From DASUAS01 sp963809795 (GTDB lineage: Bacteria > Actinomycetota > Acidimicrobiia > IMCC26256 > DASPTH01): DNA of 64,000 bases. A program made the position numbers and the translations under genes. Position 1 is the stretch's first letter. The number at the start of each line of letters is the position of its first letter. Shown in pieces: positions 39,352 through 49,022 of this stretch. The DNA lies in assembly GCA_963809795.1 (NCBI GenBank), contig CAWELN010000027.1, positions 1-64,000 on the forward strand. The letters run 5' to 3'. The notes beneath the pieces are model-generated. The model was given only the letters and a program-made list of their open reading frames with translations, did not search any database and had not been told where the DNA came from.

Positions 39352-39930
39352 ATGACCTCATCTGCTGTTGCGCAGTCTCCGGTGACGGTCCTCCCGGCCG
39401 CACCATTCGTCGACGTCCTCGGCCGCGGCCAGGCCCCCGATCCTTTCCTCGGGCTCGACCCCCGTTGGACCCACATCGAGCGCGTCCCGTTCGGCGCGAC
39501 GGTCGTCATCGACCACGTGGTGATGTCGGCGGCGGGCGTCTACGTGGCCACCGTCGCGTCCACGGTCGATGTGTGGACGGACTCGTCGCCGGCTTCGGCG
39601 CGTGCGATCTCCGAGGCGCGCTGGCGGGGACGCAAGATCGAGTCCCTGCTCCGCGGCGCGGGCCGGCCCCGCGTCACCCCGATGCTGCTCCTGGACGGGC
39701 CCCGCACGCCGGCCATCCCCGGTGGCTACGAGGTGGTCGACGGCGTGCTCGTCTGCCACCGTGCCGATGCGACGTGGTTGTGCGCGCACCTCGACGCACT
39801 GTCGCCGACGCCCGAACCCGGCCGGATCACCGAGTGGGTCGGGCTCATCGCCGACCACACCCGCCGCACCGCGCCGGCCGACCGCGCCCCGGGCCGTCGG
39901 CACTGGATCGCGACCACCGGGAACGACTGA
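39352..39930 (+). CDS. NERD-like domain protein
   Basis: 192 residues from the ATG at 39352. The core GATVVIDHVVMSAAGVYVAT, followed by SEARWRGRKIESLLRGAG and PMLLLDGP, resembles the nuclease-related NERD fold (DHVV...GVFVI...K). The usual Asp-x-Lys catalytic pair is not evident (VASTVDVW instead). It may be an inactive relative. No partner gene is apparent. Confidence 0.6.
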   Translation: MTSSAVAQSPVTVLPAAPFVDVLGRGQAPDPFLGLDPRWTHIERVPFGATVVIDHVVMSAAGVYVATVASTVDVWTDSSPASARAISEARWRGRKIESLLRGAGRPRVTPMLLLDGPRTPAIPGGYEVVDGVLVCHRADATWLCAHLDALSPTPEPGRITEWVGLIADHTRRTAPADRAPGRRHWIATTGND

Positions 39931-39977
39931 TCAGTTTCACCCGCTGATCCACCGCTCCGGCGTCATATGGTCGGGGC

Positions 39978-41694
39978 ATGCCTGTGCGTGCCGGGTCGCT
40001 CGACGAGCTGCGCAAGGAAGGTCGCCTGCTGACCAAGGTCGGCGCGCTGCCGGTCGTGGTGTTCTGGGACGACGACCGCGCCTGGGCGATCGAGGACCGC
40101 TGCCCGCACATGGGCTTCCCGCTGCACCAGGGGACCGTCGAGTCCGGGCTCGTGACCTGCCACTGGCACCACGCCCGCTTCGACCTCGTCACCGGGTGCA
40201 CCCTCGATCCGTTCGCCGACGACGCCCGCGGCTTCGAGGTCACCGTCGACGGAAACGACGTGCTCGTCGAAGCGCGCCGCGGCGACGATCCGGTCGCCCA
40301 TCTCTTCCAGCGACTCGACGACGGCCTGGAGACGGGGCTCTCACTGGTGCTGGCGAAGTCGGTGCTGGGGTTGCTCGACGCCGGGATCGCCCCCGACGAG
40401 ATCGTGCGGCGCGGCGTGGCCTTCGGCACGCGCTACCGCGACAGCGGATGGGGTGCCGGTCTCACCGTGCTCATCGCGATGGCGAACGTGCTCCCCATGC
40501 TCGATGAGCCTGACCGTGCGCTCGCGCTGGTGCACGGGCTCGCGTTCGTCGCCCGCGACACCCGCAACCACCCGCCGCGCTTCCCCCTGCGCCCGTTCGA
40601 CGACGGCGGCGAGATCGAACGGGTCCGCCTCGCCGAGTGGTACCGCCGGTTCGTCGAGACCCGTTCGGGCGACTCGGCCGAGCTCGTGCTCACGACCGCG
40701 CTGGCGGAACCGGGCGCGATCGGCGATGTGGAGCGCATGATGTTCGCCGCCGTCACCGACCACGTCTTCATCGACGGCGGGCACACCATCGACTTCACCA
40801 ACAAGGCGTTCGAGTCGCTCGGGTACATGGGCCAGAAGTCCGCACCCGACGTGCTCCCCACGGTGGTGCGCGGTACCGCCTCCGCGACCTGGTCGGAGCA
40901 GAGCGGCACCTGGCGACATCCGGAGGACCTGCCGGTGCTGATCGCCCAGACGCAGCCCCGGCTCGACGCCGCCATCTCCGCCGGCGCCACCCGCCACGGC
41001 GGCTTCACCGACGTCGCCGGGCTCGCGTGGGAGCTCCTCGACGAGCATCCCGGGCACGTCGTCGACGCGCTCCTCGACGCGATCGAGACCGGTGCCGACC
41101 CCACGCAGCTCGGGCGCGCGCTCGCGTACGCGGCGGCGCTGCAGGATCACGCGCTTCCACGTGCAGAACGACTTCGGCGACTGGGACACGGTGCACCACG
41201 CGTTCACCGCCGCCCACGCGCTGCACTGCGCGCTCGGGCGGGTCCCCACGGCTGAGCTGCACCGCGGGCTGGTGCACGGCGCGCTGCGCATCTACCTCGA
41301 CCGGTTCCTCAACGTCCCCGCGGCCCGCCTGCCCGACGCGCAGACCGGCGACCTCGCCGAGCTCGACGAGTGCTGGGAGATCCAGGGCGCGGTCGACCGC
41401 GCCGGCGGGATCGCCGCCGGCTACCTGCGCGACGGCGGCGATCCCGCCCGGCTCATCGGGACCCTCGGCCACGCGCTGCTGCGGGAGGACGCCGAGTTCC
41501 ACTGGTACCAGGTGTTCGAGGCCGGCGTCGCCGAGTTCTACTCCTGGCCCATCGGCTCCGAGGAGGGCGTCCTCATCCTCGCCGGCCTGGCCCGGTTCCT
41601 CGCCGCCCACACCCCGACCCGACGGGAGTTGTCCCGGGTGGTCGACATCGCCGCTCGCCTCCGCCGGGGCGAGGAGCTCTACGCAGAGTCCTGA
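39978..41694 (+). CDS. Rieske [2Fe-2S] protein with long alpha-helical C-terminal domain (frameshifted)
   Basis: The N-terminal 100 residues form a Rieske domain: EDRCPHMGFPLHQG (Cys-x-His) and TCHWHHARFDLVTG (Cys-x-x-His) bind the cluster. About 460 mostly helical residues with His-rich stretches follow (FAAVTDHVFIDGGHTIDF, AFTAAHALHCALGR, EFHWYQVFEAGVAEF). The frame slips by one base at about 41141-41150; dropping the A of CTGCAGG gives AALRITRFHVQNDFG and a repaired length of about 571. The helical domain is unlike ring-hydroxylating oxygenase subunits, so the role is open. A VOC protein follows 52 nt downstream. Confidence 0.75.
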
Positions 41695-41746
41695 TCAGGA
41701 ACGCGGTTATTGGTCTGAGTCCGATTCCGGGCGGCAGACTGCGGGT

Positions 41747-42670
41747 GTGTTCACCATCGGGCCGAACTTCCACCTCATCCACATGACCGACGACATGGCG
41801 GCGCTCGACGCCTGGTACGACGACGTGTTCAGCGTGACCCGCTGGGTCAGCCGGAACGAGTCGCCGGAGCTGAAGCGGCTCGCCTCGCTCGTCGGCATCG
41901 GCAACCTGTGCATCGAGCCGATGCAGCCCTGCTTCGAGATGGACGGGTGGGAGAAGGTCCCTCTCGGCCGGTTCTACAAGCGCTGGGGCCGGCAATGGCA
42001 CTCCATCGCCTGGTACGTCGACGACGTCGAGGGGCTCACCGAGCTTCGTGACCGGTTGGAGGACGCCGACGTCCAGCTCCTCGGGTTGCTCGGCGGTCGC
42101 CTCGAGCACGACGCGAACGCACCCGAGGACCGGCCGATCTTCACCCACCCGAACAGCACGCTCACGCAGCTGGAATTCATGGTGCCGACCGAGCACATCG
42201 CCGACCCGCGCCTCCACGTGTCGTATCGGCCGTCGTGGTGGCACGACACCCACCCGCTGCACATCCGCAAGCAGTCGCACTTCACCCTGGCGACCCGCGA
42301 TCTCGACCACGCCCGGAAGATGTACGTCGACGTGATCGGCGGGAAGGTGCTGCACGAAGGCGAGAACGAGCTCCTCAGGACGAGGAGCGTCTTCGTCGCG
42401 GTGGGCCGCGACGACGTGGTGGAGCTGGCGGAGCCGCTCGAGTCGGCGACGCCCGTCGCCGACTACATCGACGCGAACCACCACGGGATGTTCGCGGTGT
42501 GGCTGCAGGTCGAGGACCTCGCGGCTGCCAGTCGCTACCTCGTGTCGAAGGGCGTGGCGGCTCGCATCGAAGACCCGACCACGTTCCTCTCGGACCCCGC
42601 GACGACGCACGGTGTCCACTGGGGTGTCACGACCGCGGGCATACCGAACGACTCCCGCCCGTCGTGGTGA
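41747..42670 (+). CDS. VOC (glyoxalase/bleomycin-resistance fold) protein
   Basis: 307 residues from a GTG. Two VOC modules can be recognised: FTIGPNFHLIHMTDDMAALD...WYDDVF in the first half, and KQSHFTLATRDLDHARKMYV...GMFAVWLQVEDLAAASRYL in the second. His and Glu residues at the fold positions could bind a metal, as in extradiol dioxygenases. With the Rieske-type gene just upstream it may belong to a small-molecule oxidation pathway; this is inferred from adjacency only. Confidence 0.78.
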   Translation: MFTIGPNFHLIHMTDDMAALDAWYDDVFSVTRWVSRNESPELKRLASLVGIGNLCIEPMQPCFEMDGWEKVPLGRFYKRWGRQWHSIAWYVDDVEGLTELRDRLEDADVQLLGLLGGRLEHDANAPEDRPIFTHPNSTLTQLEFMVPTEHIADPRLHVSYRPSWWHDTHPLHIRKQSHFTLATRDLDHARKMYVDVIGGKVLHEGENELLRTRSVFVAVGRDDVVELAEPLESATPVADYIDANHHGMFAVWLQVEDLAAASRYLVSKGVAARIEDPTTFLSDPATTHGVHWGVTTAGIPNDSRPSW

Positions 42671-42691
42671 GGCGCGACCGAGGCCGCGCCG

Positions 42692-43576
42692 TCAGACTCG
42701 TTGCAGGGTGACGGTCGCCACCGCGATCGTGCGGTCGTCGGCGCCGGCGTCGACCGCTTCCACCCGGCACACGACGTGATCGTCGGCGTCGCGCACGATG
42801 ACCGTGCTGGTTCGCACCGGCCCGGTGCGCGCGCCGGTGAGGTAGTGGATGTGCAGGTCGCTCGCCGCGTAGCCGGGCACCGCGGCTTCGGCCGCGCCCT
42901 GGAACACCATGCCCAGCACGCCGCCGTTGATCCGGCCCCGGCTGTTGTGCACGTACGGGCTGTTCGCGAGCTCCACCACACCATGCTGCGCGTCGACGAC
43001 GGTCAACCCGCACCGCTCGAGCAACGGCTCGGTCGGCACCGCTCCGACGGGCTCCATGCGGCGTCGTTGCCCGATGCCGCCGAGGGGGTCGAACACCCCT
43101 GACGCGGCCGAGGTCGCAGCCGGTACGCGCGCGAACGTCACCAGTCCGGTCGCCACGCGACGCTGCGTGATCGGATCGCCGACGTCGTCGAGATCGGTGA
43201 GGCCGTCGCCCTCGTAGATGTCGACACCGATGACGATCAGGCGTGAGCCGGCGCGGGCGAGGTTGCTCTCGAGGATCGCCGGGCCTCGGACCAGTGGCGC
43301 GGCTTCGTGCAGCATGAGGTCGGCGGTGGCGATCCAGTCCGGGTGTGCCGTGCACAACGCGGGCATCGCCGTGTTCACGTCCACCAGGGCGACGAAGAAC
43401 CCGAGCCCCGCCGCCCCCGACCGGTCGCGCACGGCATCGGTCACCGGCGACAGCGAACGTGCCTGGGTCGCGCTGCGCTGCTCGGTGGTGATGTCGAGAT
43501 CGCTGATCGAGTTGCGCTCGGGCACCGACGGGATCGGCTCCGAGATCGCGTCGGGTCTGAGGTCTTCGCTGGTCAT
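42692..43576 (-). CDS. Double-hotdog thioesterase-like protein
   Basis: 294 residues from the ATG at 43576 (MTSEDLRPDAISEPIPSVPE). The first hotdog includes GLGFFVALVDVNTAMPAL. The second includes NSRGRINGGVLGMVFQGAAE, a PaaI-like hotdog helix, followed by SDLHIHYLTGARTGPVRTST. Likely an acyl-CoA thioesterase or a steroid/terpenoid catabolism protein. It is convergent with the VOC gene with a 21-nt gap. Confidence 0.72.
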   Translation of the reverse strand: MTSEDLRPDAISEPIPSVPERNSISDLDITTEQRSATQARSLSPVTDAVRDRSGAAGLGFFVALVDVNTAMPALCTAHPDWIATADLMLHEAAPLVRGPAILESNLARAGSRLIVIGVDIYEGDGLTDLDDVGDPITQRRVATGLVTFARVPAATSAASGVFDPLGGIGQRRRMEPVGAVPTEPLLERCGLTVVDAQHGVVELANSPYVHNSRGRINGGVLGMVFQGAAEAAVPGYAASDLHIHYLTGARTGPVRTSTVIVRDADDHVVCRVEAVDAGADDRTIAVATVTLQRV

Positions 43577-43646
43577 CGCGCGGCCACCGTACGCGCCCAC
43601 CCATCGTGGACGAGAGCCGCAACCATGGGCTCGGCCGGTCGCGCAG

Positions 43647-46172
43647 CTAGCGCGCGCACGTGAACCCGACTGTGCGCAGGGCGTGCGGGCGCACGGCGAA
43701 GTGCAGCGTCGAACCGTCGACCTCGATGTCGGCGTCGGCGTCGTCCGGTGATTCGTCCAGGCGCAGGGACCGGACCCGAGCCACCGCAAGGCCGAGGGTG
43801 ACGACGGCGTCGACCGGGTCGTCGGTCGGGTTGAGCACCCGCAGGAGGCACTCGTCACCGTCGGCCGGTTTCAGCGTCGACAGCACGAGCGTGTCGGGCT
43901 CGAGCGTCAGGAGGCTCACGCCCGGCTCGACGAGCGGCTGATCGCCCGCCGGCACCGCGCGCAGCCCGAGCTCGTCCGCCTGCAGCACCCGTTCGGGCGC
44001 GGCGACGCGCAGGGCGAGATCGGCCGAGATGCCGCCCGGGAGCTGACCGTCGGGTGTCGGGAGCGCGGGACCGGCCGGGACGGGTCGGGTCCCCAGCTGG
44101 AAGCGGGCGAGCCAGCCGAACGTGCGGAGCAGCGTGACCGCGATCACGCCGTCCGCGGTCACCTCCGCCTCGGGGAGGCCGGGTGCCGCGACCGTGAGGC
44201 CGTTCGCCTCGACCCATCCCTGGTGCGGGAAGGTGCGCGGCGCGGGGTGCACCCAGCTCGCGTCGTCGACGGGCGTGGTGGATCGGTGCGCGGTGTCGAA
44301 CGTCGTCGCGGCGCGGAAGATGTCGACGGGCGCGCCGGTCGGGAAGCACAGCCGGAGGCGGTGGTCGGGTGCGGGATGCTCGACGTCGACGTGGAGGTCG
44401 ACCCGCTCGACGCCGGGCGCGACCCGAGCCTCGACCCGCACGACCGTGCCCGAGGCCATGGTGCGCGTCACCGTCAGCCGTTCGATCCCCGACGGGTGCC
44501 GCCGGCGGCGCACATCGACCGCGTCGACGTGGTCACCCGGGTCGTCGGGCACCGGGTCGAAGTCGTATGAGTCACCGCGGTCGGCGACGTGCTCGATGGC
44601 CGCGAGCCCGGCGAGCTCGAGCTCGCCGATCCGCACCCGGAGCGTTCCGTCGTCGTCCGCGTGCACAAACACCGAGCCGGCCTTGATGTCGCGTCCGCCG
44701 TCGTGCTCGTCCGGCGACGCCTCGGCTGGTGTCAAGCGGATGCGCTGGTATCCGAACGCGGGCACGTCCGCGACCACGAGCTCCACGTCGAGGGCCGGCA
44801 GCGACTCGAGCATGCGTACCCGGCCCGGATCGTCGGACTGGATCACGCGTACCGGCGCCCCGTCGACCGTGTACCCCGCGACGGAACCCGCCGCCACCGT
44901 CAGCGGGTGGATGTCCTGCGTGATGTCCGACATGAAGAACACCGGGAAGCCGTCGAGCGGGATGCGCACGACGTCGGTGCGCGGGAACGGTGACGGGTTG
45001 AACACCGCGACGTCGAGCTCGGTGCTGCGCGGCACCCGCCGCTCGACCCCGAGACCCGCGAGCCGTTCGAGCACGCGGCCGGTGGTCTGCTCCGCCAGCT
45101 CGGTCGTGCGGGCGAAGCGGGTGTGCATCTGGCGGTGGACCTCGTCCTGCGAGCAACCGCAGATCGAGTCGTGCGCGTGGTTCTGCAGCAGCGTGCGCCA
45201 CGCGGCGTGTAGCGATGGCTGCTCGTCGGGCGTGCCGAGTGCGCGTCCCAGCGCCGCCCACGGCTCGGCCCACCCGAGCAGCGCCTGCTCGGCGCAGCGG
45301 TTCGCCAGCTTCAGGTCGAGCCGCGCCGACCACACGCCCGGAAGGAGGTTGGCGGTGCGGGCGCCGAGGAGCTCACCGCGGTGCTCGGCGCGGCCCGCCG
45401 GGTCGATCGCATCCACGAGATCGTCGAGGAGACCGCGCGCCACGTGAAGTCCCGTGCGTCGCGCCAGCGCGGCGGCCACCGCCGCGGTGTGGTCGTCGGG
45501 CAACATGTGGTCGATGCCGTTCATGAGCAGCGCGGGCGCCCGCTCGATCGGGCCGAGGCGGTCCAGCACGCCGAGCAGCCCGTCGACCGCCGTGTCCGGG
45601 TCGCGCGGCAGCACCGCGGCGGCGAAGTAGCCGCGCCCGAGGTGGTACGCGAGCACGCTGCTGCCGTCGGGCGCGACCCAGCGGTAGATCGGGCCCAGGC
45701 GGTCGAGCTCGTCGCCGTTGCCGCGCCAGTAGACCATCGGTCCCAGCCCGAAGCCGGCGAAGAGCTGCGGGAACTGCGCCGGGTGACCGAACGAGTCCGG
45801 CACGTAGGCGACCGTCGAGCACGCGCCCAGCGACTCCGCCACCCGCCGACCCTCCAGCAGGTTCCGCACCAGCGACTCGCCCGCCGGCAGCAACGAGTCC
45901 GGCTGCACGTACCAGGGCCCGAGCGCGAGCCGCCCGTCGCGCACCACCTGCTCCAGGTCGGCCCGGCGGCCGGGGCGCACCGCGAGGTAGTCCTCCACCA
46001 CGATCGACTGGCCGTCGAGCACGAACTTCCAGCCGGGGTCCTCGGCGAGGAGCTCGAGCACCCGGTCGACGGTGTCGACGAGCCGGGCGCGGAACGCTTC
46101 GAACGTCCGGTACCACTCCCGGTCCCAGTGCGTGTGCGACACCAGCAGGATGTCGACGGGATGATCCGCCAT
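43647..46172 (-). CDS. Glycoside hydrolase family 38 alpha-mannosidase
   Basis: 841 residues. VDILLVSHTHWDREWYRTFE is the GH38 N-terminal signature (His and Asp bind zinc). STVAYVPDSFGHPAQFPQLF and NHAHDSICGCSQDEVHRQMH are further conserved blocks; the nucleophile Asp lies in the PDSFGH region. No signal peptide, so it acts in the cytoplasm on imported mannosides. It is divergent from a Gfo/Idh/MocA dehydrogenase gene (56-nt gap), suggesting shared control of sugar use. Confidence 0.9.
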   Translation of the reverse strand: MADHPVDILLVSHTHWDREWYRTFEAFRARLVDTVDRVLELLAEDPGWKFVLDGQSIVVEDYLAVRPGRRADLEQVVRDGRLALGPWYVQPDSLLPAGESLVRNLLEGRRVAESLGACSTVAYVPDSFGHPAQFPQLFAGFGLGPMVYWRGNGDELDRLGPIYRWVAPDGSSVLAYHLGRGYFAAAVLPRDPDTAVDGLLGVLDRLGPIERAPALLMNGIDHMLPDDHTAAVAAALARRTGLHVARGLLDDLVDAIDPAGRAEHRGELLGARTANLLPGVWSARLDLKLANRCAEQALLGWAEPWAALGRALGTPDEQPSLHAAWRTLLQNHAHDSICGCSQDEVHRQMHTRFARTTELAEQTTGRVLERLAGLGVERRVPRSTELDVAVFNPSPFPRTDVVRIPLDGFPVFFMSDITQDIHPLTVAAGSVAGYTVDGAPVRVIQSDDPGRVRMLESLPALDVELVVADVPAFGYQRIRLTPAEASPDEHDGGRDIKAGSVFVHADDDGTLRVRIGELELAGLAAIEHVADRGDSYDFDPVPDDPGDHVDAVDVRRRRHPSGIERLTVTRTMASGTVVRVEARVAPGVERVDLHVDVEHPAPDHRLRLCFPTGAPVDIFRAATTFDTAHRSTTPVDDASWVHPAPRTFPHQGWVEANGLTVAAPGLPEAEVTADGVIAVTLLRTFGWLARFQLGTRPVPAGPALPTPDGQLPGGISADLALRVAAPERVLQADELGLRAVPAGDQPLVEPGVSLLTLEPDTLVLSTLKPADGDECLLRVLNPTDDPVDAVVTLGLAVARVRSLRLDESPDDADADIEVDGSTLHFAVRPHALRTVGFTCAR

Positions 46173-46228
46173 GCGCCGGAGTCTGGCAGAGTCATGAGCG
46201 CGGCCACGACAGACGAGAGGACAGGACC

Positions 46229-47314
46229 ATGAGCGACACCCTCGGCGCCGCCGTCGTCGGCACCGGCTTCGGCGTCCTCACCCACGTGCGCGCCCTCGAC
46301 GCGGCCGGCATCGAGGTGCGGGCACTGGTCGGTCGCGATCCCGACAAGACCGCGAAGCGCGCCGAGCGCTTCGGGATCGAGCACGCGACGACCGACCGTC
46401 GCGAGGCGTTCGCGCGCGACGACGTCGACGTCGTCGCGGTGACGACGCCACCCCACGCGCACGCCGAGGTCGTGCTCGACGCGGTCGCGGCCGGCAAGCA
46501 CGTGCTCTGCGAGAAGCCGTTCGCGCGCGATCTGGCCGAGGCGCGCGAGATGCTGCGCGCGGCCGACGCCGCCGGTGTCGTCCACTTGCTCGGCACCGAG
46601 TTCCGGTTCGCGCCCGGCCAGGCCCTCCTGACCCGCGCCGTCCGATCCGGCGCCATCGGCGATCCCCGCTTCGTGCTGTTCGTGCTCCAGCTGCCGACGC
46701 TCGCCGACCCCGCGGCCGAGATGCCCGCGTGGTGGGACGATGCCGCCGAGGGCGGTGGCTGGCTCGGCGCGCAGGGGACGCACGTCATCGACCAGGTGCG
46801 CACGACGATCGGTGACATCACCCGGGTTTCGGCGACGCTCATGACGTTGTCACCGCGGCCGATGACCGCCGACGACACGTACACCGTGCAGTTCGAGACC
46901 GAGCGCGGCGCCACCGGCCTGTTGCACAGCTCGTGCGCAGCCGGCGGCCAGTTCGTGGTGGCCACCAAGGTCACGGGGACAGCCGGCACCGCGTGGACGC
47001 AGGGCGACGAGGTGTGGGTCGACACCGGCGCCGGCCCGACCCAGTTGCCGGCGGCCGACGACCTGCCCGCGGTCGCGCCGGTGCCGCCGCCGAGCGAGCT
47101 GCTGCACACGACCTACGACATGTGGCATTCCACCGGCATGGACCTCGCGCCCTACACGCGCCTCTACACGGTCATGCGCGAACGGATCCTCGGGCACGAA
47201 GTACCCGACGATCCCAGTGCCGGCACGTTCGCCGACGGCGTCGCCAACCAGGCCGTGGTCGACGCCATCCGCGAGTCGAGCGCGACCCGCGCCTGGGTGG
47301 ACGTGCCCCGATAG
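46229..47314 (+). CDS. Gfo/Idh/MocA family NAD(P)-dependent oxidoreductase
   Basis: 361 residues; the ATG follows GAGAGG by 8 nt. A Rossmann fold at the N-terminus (AAVVGTGFGVLTHVRALDAA) and the family motif GKHVLCEKPFARDLAEAREM are clear. The second half has GGWLGAQGTHVIDQVRTTIG, with the active-site His. It probably oxidises or epimerises a sugar or inositol derivative. Pairing with the divergent mannosidase supports carbohydrate catabolism. Confidence 0.9.
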   Translation: MSDTLGAAVVGTGFGVLTHVRALDAAGIEVRALVGRDPDKTAKRAERFGIEHATTDRREAFARDDVDVVAVTTPPHAHAEVVLDAVAAGKHVLCEKPFARDLAEAREMLRAADAAGVVHLLGTEFRFAPGQALLTRAVRSGAIGDPRFVLFVLQLPTLADPAAEMPAWWDDAAEGGGWLGAQGTHVIDQVRTTIGDITRVSATLMTLSPRPMTADDTYTVQFETERGATGLLHSSCAAGGQFVVATKVTGTAGTAWTQGDEVWVDTGAGPTQLPAADDLPAVAPVPPPSELLHTTYDMWHSTGMDLAPYTRLYTVMRERILGHEVPDDPSAGTFADGVANQAVVDAIRESSATRAWVDVPR

Positions 47315-47327
47315 CTCGCCGAACGAG

Positions 47328-48317
47328 TCAGAGACGCAGCGACGTCCGCATGCTGGGGGCCTGAGCGGCCGCTCCGAGCAGCGTCGGGACGTCGAGCATC
47401 TCCTCGGTCGTCCGGAGGAGCGAGTAGTGATCGACCGTCGCGCTGAGCGCCGTCCGAGGCGGGACGGTCGGCGCGACGGCGATGAACGGCATCGGCGTGT
47501 CCTCGTCCCACACTACGAAGATCGCCGTTCTTCCTGCCGCGTAGCTGCTGCTCGCCAGCATCACCGGCAGCCAGCGCTGCAACCAGCGGTCGCCCGTCCG
47601 CACCGAGCAGTCATGGGTGTCATTGCACAGGTTGGGTGTCACGAACGCGAACGTGGGAAGGGTGTCGGCGTCGAGATCGTGGCGTAGCGCGCCGCTCCTG
47701 ACACCACCGAGCGGCACGTCGTCGGCCTGGCACGCAGAACGGTCGGCACCTCCCACGTAGTAGGCGGCGGGGTTGTGTTTCACGGCGTACCGGCCCGCGG
47801 CGCCCAGGTTGCAGTTGCCCGTCATGGACTCCTGGTAGCTGCGGGCGGTCCCACCCTGGTCACGCACCTGACGAAAGAGGTTGTCGCCGGTGATCGGGTG
47901 GTCGGCCGGGGAGCCGTCGTCGGAGATGCCGTGCGTCGAGCCGGACGTGGCGCCGATGTAGTTGGGAAGTGACGGGCTGCCGACGCTCGAGTACCGCGAG
48001 GCCGACGCACACTGCGTGGCGAGCGAGGTCTCGTAGGGCGCCTGGGAGTTGCCGATCACCTGGCTGGACTGCTTGTTCTCCATCCAGATCCAGATCACGT
48101 GGTCGTACCGCGCAGGCGGTGTGGCGCTCCGGCCACAGGGGCGGGTGGGTCCCGGGGCGCGCGTGGTCGACGTCGCGCTCAGAGTCTCGAGTCCGGACGC
48201 GCGGGCCGACGCACCACCCCATGCGATGACCGACAGCACCAACGCCACCGCGACGCCGGCGGCTCGGGCGCGGGCGAGCCGCCCCACGACGGCACTCGGT
48301 GCGGCGCCGGGTGTCAT
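47328..48317 (-). CDS. Secreted phosphoesterase (PF04185; acid phosphatase/phospholipase C-like)
   Basis: 329 residues from the ATG at 48317, which overlaps the upstream stop. A signal or anchor segment (GVAVALVLSVIAWGGASARA) precedes YDHVIWIWMENKQSSQVIGN, the phosphoesterase metal-site signature. SPSLPNYIGATSGSTHGISD contains the family nucleophile region and FVVWDEDT a C-terminal metal site. It is an exported phosphomonoesterase or lipid phosphoesterase. A longer upstream frame is rejected in favour of the ATGA overlap. Confidence 0.85.
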   Translation of the reverse strand: MTPGAAPSAVVGRLARARAAGVAVALVLSVIAWGGASARASGLETLSATSTTRAPGPTRPCGRSATPPARYDHVIWIWMENKQSSQVIGNSQAPYETSLATQCASASRYSSVGSPSLPNYIGATSGSTHGISDDGSPADHPITGDNLFRQVRDQGGTARSYQESMTGNCNLGAAGRYAVKHNPAAYYVGGADRSACQADDVPLGGVRSGALRHDLDADTLPTFAFVTPNLCNDTHDCSVRTGDRWLQRWLPVMLASSSYAAGRTAIFVVWDEDTPMPFIAVAPTVPPRTALSATVDHYSLLRTTEEMLDVPTLLGAAAQAPSMRTSLRL

Positions 48318-48682
48318 CGTCGGGTGCGTCCGTGGCGCTCGACATAGCCGTTGAGCCAGTCCCGGACCCTCACCGCCTCTGCGTAGCTCGAGTCCGACCA
48401 TTCGATGTCGGCGAGCGGCAGCCTGGCCGCCTGGCCACGCTCGTCCGTCGTCTTGATCAACACCAGGCGAACACCGTCGAGATGTCGACGGTGTGACCAA
48501 TCGAGCGGATCAAAGTTCACCAGGTCGAACCGTTCGATGGCGTTCCACGGAAGGTGGAGGCGATCCAGGCCGTACCGGTATCGGAAGTCGTCGCCCGACA
48601 CGACGACGCGCCCGCGCCAGAAGCCGAACCCGTTCGAGTATTGCTCGCGCACGAAAGGACCTCGGAGCTGCTCGCGGTGCAA
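48314..48682 (-). CDS. PH-like hypothetical protein
   Basis: 122 residues from a TTG; the start is uncertain. The sequence alternates beta strands (GRVVVSGDDFRYRYGLDRLH, GVRLVLIKTTDERGQAA) and ends with a helix (YAEAVRVRDWLNGYVERHG), a pattern seen in small PH-domain proteins. No family is assigned. It is translationally coupled to the secreted phosphoesterase. A perfect 9-bp inverted repeat spans its start. Confidence 0.6.
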   Translation of the reverse strand: MHREQLRGPFVREQYSNGFGFWRGRVVVSGDDFRYRYGLDRLHLPWNAIERFDLVNFDPLDWSHRRHLDGVRLVLIKTTDERGQAARLPLADIEWSDSSYAEAVRVRDWLNGYVERHGRTRR

Positions 48683-48705
48683 TGATTCGAGGCCGGATCA
48701 TTGCA
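48678..48705. promoter_or_regulatory. Perfect 9-bp inverted repeat TGCAATGAT-N10-ATCATTGCA
   Basis: The arms lie at 48678-48686 and 48697-48705 with a 10-bp spacer. The same half-site (GCAATGATC) occurs twice in the divergent promoter region of the PknG operon (50770-50778 and 50905-50913). The repeat may be an operator shared by both loci. A terminator for the upstream small gene is an alternative, but no T-run follows. Confidence 0.5.
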
Positions 48706-48786
48706 GGTCGGGTCGATCGGCAACGTCCACCGAACGATCACCCACCATCTCGGCCTCGGGTGCGCCGTTGGCGTCGTCGACGCGGT

Positions 48787-48999
48787 TCACAACCAGGTGC
48801 CGGATGCGCGGGCCTCGATGACGGCGCGGGCGTACTCCTCACAGGCGAGCTGTCCCGCCGTGAACCTACGAGCCGACCGGCGTGGCGGCACGCGCGACGG
48901 ACGGCGCGTGCACGGCGTCGCGCCGGCAGCGGTTCTCGGACTGGACGGCCGGGAGGGCACGGTCCCGACGGTGGGGCTGGTGTTGTCGATCGTCTGCAC
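48787..48999 (-). CDS. 70-residue small protein downstream of pspA
   Basis: A GTG at 48999 follows a strong Shine-Dalgarno sequence (GGAGGAGG, 7-nt spacing) and lies 23 nt after the PspA stop. The first 40 residues are Ser/Thr/Pro/Arg-rich and probably disordered. The last part (RRFTAGQLACEEYARAVIEA, then RASGTWL) is helical and looks conserved. Unknown function. Position and ribosome site make it a likely real member of the PspA operon. Confidence 0.55.
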   Translation of the reverse strand: MQTIDNTSPTVGTVPSRPSSPRTAAGATPCTRRPSRVPPRRSARRFTAGQLACEEYARAVIEARASGTWL

Positions 49000-49022
49000 G
49001 GTGCAACCTCCTCCTGAGCAAT

